Below are positions 58,559 through 64,000 of a stretch of DNA of 64,000 nt, one piece after another. How positions within the stretch are numbered: position 1 is the first letter of the stretch; each line of letters begins with the position of its first letter. Position numbers and translations under genes: made by a program. The DNA comes from an uncultured Prevotella sp. GTDB lineage: Bacteria > Bacteroidota > Bacteroidia > Bacteroidales > Bacteroidaceae. The notes beneath the pieces were generated by a model. That model made no database searches, was not told the origin of the DNA, and saw only the letters and a program-made list of their open reading frames with translations. The stretch covers positions 1-64,000 of the forward strand of contig CAMJGE010000008.1 of assembly GCA_946405145.1 (NCBI GenBank), given 5' to 3'.

Positions 58559-59310
58559 TAGGAGTAATATTGGCTGCAGGTATGGCAAAGCGCCTGCGCC
58601 CTCTGACAGATACAAAACCCAAATGCCTGTTGAAGGTAGGCGAGCGCACCTTGTTGGAGCGCACCGTTGATGCCATGCGCCAGGCAGGGATCCAGGAGTT
58701 TCTGGTTGTCACAGGCTATCGTGGAGAGATGATCCGCGATTTCCTGGGAGAATATTCTAGTCGTACTAGTCAGTCTAGTATGCCTAGTCAGCCTAGTTTC
58801 ACCTTCCTCGATAATACTGACTACGAGCACAACAATAATATCTACTCGCTCTGGATGGCGTGCCAAAAGGTGCGTGGATGCGATTTCCTGCTGATGGATA
58901 GCGATATCCTCTGCGATCCTGCTGCCGTTGTGCGCATTGCTCAGGAGCCTGTATCAGCACTCGCCGTCAACCGCCATGAGCTGGGTGAGGAGGAGATGAA
59001 GGTTGTTGTCGATGCGGATAGTCGTATTACGGAGATCAGCAAGACCTGTAGCCCAGAAGCAGCAATGGGTGAGTCGGTAGGTATTGAGAAAATTTCTGCT
59101 GATTATAGTGAGGCGCTGGCACGCGAACTCGATCAGATGATCTTGCAGGAGGGCTTGATAGACATCTTCTATGAGCGTGCCTTTGAGCGTCTGATACCTC
59201 AAGGACATACATTCAAGGTGGTGGATACGACTCATTATTTCTCCTACGAGCTTGATACGCCTGAGGACTTCAAGAGGGCTCAGGAGCTGATGCCAAAAGA
59301 ACTGTTATAA
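58555..59310 (+). CDS. LicC-like phosphocholine (phospho-aminoalcohol) cytidylyltransferase family NTP transferase
   Basis: MIGVILAAGMAKRLRPLTDTKPKCLLKVGERTLLERT; overlaps PLP enzyme by 4 nt. Confidence 0.85.
   Translation: MIGVILAAGMAKRLRPLTDTKPKCLLKVGERTLLERTVDAMRQAGIQEFLVVTGYRGEMIRDFLGEYSSRTSQSSMPSQPSFTFLDNTDYEHNNNIYSLWMACQKVRGCDFLLMDSDILCDPAAVVRIAQEPVSALAVNRHELGEEEMKVVVDADSRITEISKTCSPEAAMGESVGIEKISADYSEALARELDQMILQEGLIDIFYERAFERLIPQGHTFKVVDTTHYFSYELDTPEDFKRAQELMPKELL
58757..58797 (+). repeat. 9-bp in-frame tandem repeat (CTAGTNNNN) inside the NTP transferase
   Basis: CTAGTCGTA CTAGTCAGT CTAGTATGC CTAGTCAGC CTAGT. Confidence 0.85.
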
Positions 59311-59342
59311 AAAAAGTTTCTCCAGATTCGGAGAAACTTTTT
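59311..59342. terminator. Bidirectional terminator between convergent genes
   Basis: AAAAAGTTTCTCC-AGATTC-GGAGAAACTTTTT. Confidence 0.85.
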
Positions 59343-59347
59343 TCTTT

Positions 59348-60964
59348 CTATTTCATGATCACTTCCAGCGCTTTCTTTACCATCTCACTTTGTTCATTTA
59401 CCACGGAGAAGTATTCACTCATATCCCACAGGTCTCGGGCCACAAGGGCCTTAAGCTGCATCTTCAGATAGGGCAGCGTTTTCTCGAGTTCTGCCTCATC
59501 TTTAGGTTTGATGTTTTGTTTCTCTCCTTCTGCTATGATGGCATCTATCAAACTCTGAGGCACCTCATACTGCTGTTTGAAGTCGGCAAACGAAGGCCAG
59601 CGGCTCTGCAGCTCCTTACGGTTATTGTCCACATAACGCAGGTTCTGCTGAATCACGACTCCCTTTGCTGCCAGCTCTCGATGGAACTTGGTGTAGAGTG
59701 TGGTGTCAAGAGGTACAAACTCGTCAGGCATGATACCGCCACCACCATAAACGGTACGATGCTCACGCAAGGTCTCATATTTCAGGGAGTCAGAAAAGTG
59801 AATACTGTCGGCATTTGTCAGCTCACCGCTCTTCAGGCGCTTCATCATATCCATTGCATAATCCTTGCCGCCACCCTTGGTATAAGGTTTTTGGATACAA
59901 CGACCTGAAGGTGTGTAATAGTGGGCGATGGTGAGTCGGATCATCGAGCCGTCAGGCAGATCGATAGGGCGCTGCACGAGACCTTTTCCGAAGGTACGGC
60001 GACCTACCACGATACCACGGTCCTGATCCTGAATGGCACCTGTCACAATCTCTGCAGCCGAAGCGGTATAGCCATCTACAAGCACCACCACCTTACCTTG
60101 CTGGAAGGCACCATTACCATTGGCAGTATAGTTCATGCGCGGCACCTTGCGCCCTTCAGTATAGACAATCAGGTCGCCCTTCTGAAGAAACTCCTCGGAG
60201 ATATCCACCGCAGCCTTCAGATAGCCTCCGCCATTCTCCTGAAGGTCGAGTATCAGATGCTGCATACCCTCGCCCTTCAGTTTGTCGAGGCTTTCTATGA
60301 ACTCCCGATGCGTGGTAGCGCCAAAGCTGCCAATACGGATATAGCCGATACCTGGGCGGATCATATAGGTGGCGTCAATCGACTTGACGGGAATCTTATC
60401 GCGCACCACTGTGAACTTCAGGCGATCCTTGATACCCTGACGCACCACACCGAGATGCACCTTCGTGCCTTTCGGACCACGCAGGCGTTTCATAATCTCC
60501 TCTTTCGACATCTTCACACCTGCAATAGCAGTATCGTTCACAGACACTATTCGGTCGCCGGCAATGATACCTATGCGTTCCGAAGGACCGTTGGTCACAG
60601 GCTGGATGACGAGCAACGTATCCTCAATCATATTAAACTGTACGCCGATACCTTCGAAATTGCCGTTAAGCGGTTCATTCAGGCTCTTCACTTCCTTTGG
60701 TGTCAGGTAGCTGGAGTGGGGATCAAGCTTGTCGATCATCCCTCGGATGGCATCTTCCACCAGCTTTTTCTCATCGACGCTATCCACATAGAGGTTGGTG
60801 ATGGCCACCTCTGCATACTGAAGCTTCCGCAAGGGAGGCTCATCATTTCCCTTCAGCCTCAGTTGGGCGGAAGCGGTGAGAAGTGAAAAGTGGAAAGTGA
60901 AAAGTATAAATAGTATTCTACCTGATCTGGTCATCATAATCTTAATATCCTTAGTTTTTATCAT
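59348..60964 (-). CDS. S41 family carboxyl-terminal processing peptidase
   Basis: PDZ ([20 protein letters not shown]), [59 protein letters not shown]. Confidence 0.93.
   Translation of the reverse strand: MIKTKDIKIMMTRSGRILFILFTFHFSLLTASAQLRLKGNDEPPLRKLQYAEVAITNLYVDSVDEKKLVEDAIRGMIDKLDPHSSYLTPKEVKSLNEPLNGNFEGIGVQFNMIEDTLLVIQPVTNGPSERIGIIAGDRIVSVNDTAIAGVKMSKEEIMKRLRGPKGTKVHLGVVRQGIKDRLKFTVVRDKIPVKSIDATYMIRPGIGYIRIGSFGATTHREFIESLDKLKGEGMQHLILDLQENGGGYLKAAVDISEEFLQKGDLIVYTEGRKVPRMNYTANGNGAFQQGKVVVLVDGYTASAAEIVTGAIQDQDRGIVVGRRTFGKGLVQRPIDLPDGSMIRLTIAHYYTPSGRCIQKPYTKGGGKDYAMDMMKRLKSGELTNADSIHFSDSLKYETLREHRTVYGGGGIMPDEFVPLDTTLYTKFHRELAAKGVVIQQNLRYVDNNRKELQSRWPSFADFKQQYEVPQSLIDAIIAEGEKQNIKPKDEAELEKTLPYLKMQLKALVARDLWDMSEYFSVVNEQSEMVKKALEVIMK
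60876..60910 (-). repeat. 7-bp tandem repeat in signal-peptide coding region of the S41 peptidase
   Basis: Plus strand GTGAGAA GTGAAAA GTGGAAA GTGAAAA GTATAAA. Confidence 0.75.
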
Positions 60965-62928
60965 TCGTATTCTTCCTCTTCCGGGCGGTCTTCCTCGATT
61001 ACCAGGTTATCAATGATGAAGTTCTGACGCTCCATCGTGTTCTTACCCATATAATACTCCAGGAGTTTCTGTACCTGATCATTCTTGTTGAGTGTCACCT
61101 GTTCCAGACGGATGTCAGGCCCGATGAAGCCTGCGAACTCGTCAGGCGAGATCTCACCCAGACCTTTGAATCGTGTGATCTCCGGATCAGGACCCAGTTC
61201 ACTGATGGCTGTCTGGCGCTCCTCGTCACTATAGCAGTAGCGGGTGATGAAGTCGCTCTTCTTATTGCCTTGTATCCTTTCACTCTTGGCGTCGGCATCG
61301 GCAATCACCTGCTTGTTCCTGATCTTCGTCCTGCGGTTGCGCACACGGAAGAGTGGTGTCTGAAGGACATACACATGACCTTTCTTGATGAGCTCTGGGA
61401 AGAACTGCAGGAAGAAAGTGATGATGAGCAGACGGATATGCATACCGTCCACATCGGCATCAGTAGCCACAATCACCTTATTATATCTGAGGGTGTCGAG
61501 TCCGTCTTCAATGTCGAGGGCAGCCTGGAGCAGATTGAACTCCTCGTTCTCATAGACCACCTTCTTTGTGAGTCCGAAGCAGTTGAGGGGCTTGCCTCGC
61601 AATGAGAAGACTGCCTGTGTGTTTACATCGCGGCTCTTCGTGATGCTTCCGCTGGCAGAATCACCCTCAGTGATGAAGATGCACGATTCCTCCTTGCGGT
61701 CGTTTTTCACGTCGCTGAAGTGGATACGACAGTCGCGCAGCTTACGGTTATGGAGATTAGCCTTCTTGGCGCGCTCACGCGCCAACTTCGTCACACCAGC
61801 CATCGCCTTGCGTTCCCGCTCACTCTCCTTGATCTTTCCTTCCAGCACCTCAGCAATATCACTATGGATATGCAGGTAGTTATCTACCTCCTGCTTGATG
61901 AAGTCGCCAACATATTTGTTGATGCTCACGCCGTTGGGCGACATTGTCAGCGAACCCAACTTGATCTTCGTCTGACTCTCGAACATCGGCTCCTCCACGT
62001 TGATGGCGATAGCTGCTGCAATACCTGTACGGATATCACCATACTCATATTTGCCGAAGAAGTCGCGGATGGTGCGGGCGATATGCTCCTTGAAGGCACT
62101 CTGGTGAGTACCGCCCTGCGTGGTATGCTGTCCGTTCACAAACGAGTAGTACTCCTCACCATACTGGTTGGAGTGGGTGAAGGCAATCTCAATATCCTCG
62201 CCCTTCAGATGGATGATGGGGTAGAGCGCCTCGTTGGTCATACGATCCTTCAGCAGATCCTCCAGACCATGACGCGACAGGATGCGACGACCATTATACA
62301 TGATGGCGAGTCCTGTATTCAGATAGGTATAGTTGCGGAGCATGTTCTCCACTATCTCATCGTGGAACTTATAGTTCAGAAACAGGGTGTCATCGGGCTC
62401 GAAGAAGATATAAGTACCATTCTCGTCCTTCGAGTCCTCTGACACGTCGCTCAGCATCTCACCACGGGCAAAGACAGCCTTGCGCACCTTTCCCTCACGA
62501 TAGCTGTGCACTTCGAAATGAGCACTCAGGGCATTGACAGCTTTTACACCCACACCATTCAGGCCAACAGACTTCTTAAAGGCCTTAGAGTCGTACTTAC
62601 CACCTGTGTTCAGCACCGATACTGCCTCGATCAGTTTCCCCTGAGGAATGCCTCGTCCGTAGTCTCGAACGCTGACACGCAGGTTCTCGTCGATGTTCAC
62701 CTCGATACGGTCGCCTGCATGCATCTTAAACTCGTCGATAGAGTTGTCGATTACCTCTTTCAGCAACACGTAGATACCGTCCTCAGGCAAGGAGCCATCG
62801 CCCAGTCGTCCGATGTACATACCAGGACGTGTACGTACATGCTCCATATCACTCAAATGACGGATGTTCTCATCGTCATATCTTACTTGTTCGATCTGTG
62901 GTTCAATGTTATTGTTTTTTTCTGCCAT
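60961..62928 (-). CDS. parE: DNA topoisomerase IV subunit B
   Basis: [61 protein letters not shown]; start at MAEKNNN. Confidence 0.9.
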   Translation of the reverse strand: MAEKNNNIEPQIEQVRYDDENIRHLSDMEHVRTRPGMYIGRLGDGSLPEDGIYVLLKEVIDNSIDEFKMHAGDRIEVNIDENLRVSVRDYGRGIPQGKLIEAVSVLNTGGKYDSKAFKKSVGLNGVGVKAVNALSAHFEVHSYREGKVRKAVFARGEMLSDVSEDSKDENGTYIFFEPDDTLFLNYKFHDEIVENMLRNYTYLNTGLAIMYNGRRILSRHGLEDLLKDRMTNEALYPIIHLKGEDIEIAFTHSNQYGEEYYSFVNGQHTTQGGTHQSAFKEHIARTIRDFFGKYEYGDIRTGIAAAIAINVEEPMFESQTKIKLGSLTMSPNGVSINKYVGDFIKQEVDNYLHIHSDIAEVLEGKIKESERERKAMAGVTKLARERAKKANLHNRKLRDCRIHFSDVKNDRKEESCIFITEGDSASGSITKSRDVNTQAVFSLRGKPLNCFGLTKKVVYENEEFNLLQAALDIEDGLDTLRYNKVIVATDADVDGMHIRLLIITFFLQFFPELIKKGHVYVLQTPLFRVRNRRTKIRNKQVIADADAKSERIQGNKKSDFITRYCYSDEERQTAISELGPDPEITRFKGLGEISPDEFAGFIGPDIRLEQVTLNKNDQVQKLLEYYMGKNTMERQNFIIDNLVIEEDRPEEEEYE

Positions 62929-62952
62929 AGTGACTATTGCTTTAAGTCGATG

Positions 62953-62960
62953 CAAAGATA
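62953..62960 (-). promoter_or_regulatory. -7 type element TATCTTTG upstream of parE
   Basis: CAAAGATA on plus strand; no clear -33 TTTG at the expected distance. Confidence 0.4.
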
Positions 62961-62984
62961 ATAAAAAAAAGGGATTATCGTTGA

Positions 62985-63041
62985 TAATCGGCTCAAAATT
63001 GTTGCAATTTACGCATTTTTAATTTTAAAATGAGCCGATTA
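62985..63041. repeat. 11-bp perfect inverted repeat upstream of parE
   Basis: TAATCGGCTCA (62985-62995) / TGAGCCGATTA (63031-63041), 35-bp loop. Confidence 0.85.
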
Positions 63042-63162
63042 CATGATACATGCGAAGCGAAGTCCTTATTATTTCACCCTCGGAATCAAGTTTTATTTGA
63101 GCATGATTAAAATCTAAATACGTTCCAAATATTTCGGAATGTTTTTCCAACTGATAGGGCGG

Positions 63163-63237
63163 ATTGCTATATTTAATTCCTGCAATTGTTAGATTTAAAT
63201 GTAGCAAGTTCTATATTTAATTCCCGCATAAATTGCA
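63163..63237. repeat. 75-bp intergenic element, copy 2 (three ~22-bp units)
   Basis: CTATATTTAATTCC at 63167 and 63211 (44 bp apart); gap-free alignment to 28771-28845. Confidence 0.8.
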
Positions 63238-63386
63238 TCTAAGGGCAATTATTGAAAATTTTGGTTGACTAACTATATTTCTTAACCCTAAGATTGTTTG
63301 ACGGCTTTTTTTCAGATATAATTGCCACTAATTGCAGGATAAACCAGCCTTATTTGCCAAGCCGTCGTTCATTAAGGCTCGCAAAA

Positions 63387-63469
63387 AGTCCCATACTTGG
63401 GAACTATTTAGTCCCAACGTGGGAATATTTTAGTCCCATGCTGGGAATAATTGTTTCCCTTAATGGGAA
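63387..63469. repeat. Second TCCCA-N3-TGGGA palindrome array, 22-bp period, inverted relative to 2199-2279
   Basis: GTCCCATACTTGGGAA 63388, GTCCCAACGTGGGAA 63411, GTCCCATGCTGGGAA 63433, TTCCCTTAATGGGAA 63455. Confidence 0.95.
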
Positions 63470-63655
63470 CTAATGTCTGACTTATAGGTTGCAATGCGCT
63501 TTGCTACGTTGGCATGCGTCACAATCGAGCCTCGGGCAAGACAATCTTTAAAAAATGATGATAAAAAAAGTAATTAATGAGGTATTCTGCACTTTTTTGT
63601 GTACCTTTGCACGATGCAAGAGCACATCTGCATAGAAATCTGAATAACTACCAAA

Positions 63656-64000
63656 ATGACAATGAAAACTATACTAAGTATCTTAATGCTGATGGCGGGA
63701 GCAATGCTTCCGCAGGCTTGGGCAGGTGAGAAACTGCCACTGATCCAGAATGTAAATGCCTACGAGACAATGTTGCTCAATGGCGAGTGGAACTACATCG
63801 TTGATGTGCAGGAGGAGGGCTATTACGACTATCGTATGAAACCCATGCAATGGGGATTCTTCCTCAATGCCAAACCGCAGAAGCCCGAGGACCTGATAGA
63901 GTACGACTTCGACAAGTCGCCGAAGATGCGGATTCCTGGTGACTGGAACACGCAAGATGAGCGATTGTTCTTCTACGAGGGTACCGTCTGGTTTAAGAAG
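63656..64000 (+). CDS. N-terminus of a secreted GH2 (beta-glucuronidase/galactosidase-like) protein, truncated by window end
   Basis: Hand translation MTMKTILSILMLMAGAMLPQAWAGEKLPLIQNVNAYETMLLNGEWNYIVD...MRIPGDWNTQDERLFFYEGTVWFKK; no stop in window; TACCTTTG at 63602 upstream. Confidence 0.75.
   Translation, partial: MTMKTILSILMLMAGAMLPQAWAGEKLPLIQNVNAYETMLLNGEWNYIVDVQEEGYYDYRMKPMQWGFFLNAKPQKPEDLIEYDFDKSPKMRIPGDWNTQDERLFFYEGTVWFKK

Noticed and set aside
55462-59310. Phosphonate biosynthesis cluster
   Set aside because: No PEP mutase or phosphonopyruvate decarboxylase in the window; only the headgroup-activation type genes are present.
59921-60886. 321-aa plus-strand ORF opposite the S41 protease
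   Set aside because: Shadow ORF; the minus strand carries PDZ and S41 catalytic motifs.
63025-63207. 60-aa minus-strand ORF
   Set aside because: Overlaps the inverted repeat and the 75-bp repeat element in AT-rich non-coding sequence; no coding support.

Overview
This 64 kb window reads as a Bacteroidales chromosome, most likely Prevotella or a close relative. The basis is TAnnTTTG-type promoters, a SusC/SusD pair with a hybrid two-component system, BtuB/YncE-type loci and TssD-type proteins. Four parts stand out. (1) An accessory left end (~0-8.5 kb) carries a VapE-like P-loop protein flanked by inverted TGTTAGGTG iteron-like arrays, an array of palindromes on a 22-bp period, a compact minus-strand operon encoding three predicted metal-dependent hydrolases or nucleases, and a HigBA-like TA pair. 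(2) The centre (8.6-43.5 kb) is mostly housekeeping: a nuclease pair, a TonB receptor/beta-propeller/BtuF-like locus, dapB, lepB, HTCS+susCD, rubredoxin, acpP-fabF-rnc, gmk, nadD. (3) At 43.6-59.3 kb there is an orphan tandem tssD (Hcp-like) pair, then a long co-directional AraC/GNAT/KS/ACP/RND/oxidoreductase/LolA/DUF5686/CDP-alcohol phosphotransferase/flippase-like/PLP enzyme/cytidylyltransferase cluster that looks like an unassigned envelope-lipid pathway. (4) The right end has ctpA-like and parE genes, then an intergenic region with a second, inverted copy of the 22-bp palindrome array and a second copy of a 75-bp element built from three 22-bp units; another copy of that element lies near 28.8 kb. 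The most novel signals I could see directly are the dispersed 22-bp-period arrays, the three-hydrolase operon, the orphan tssD pair and the lipid-like cluster. Family names come from recognising motifs in the translations; no searches were run.
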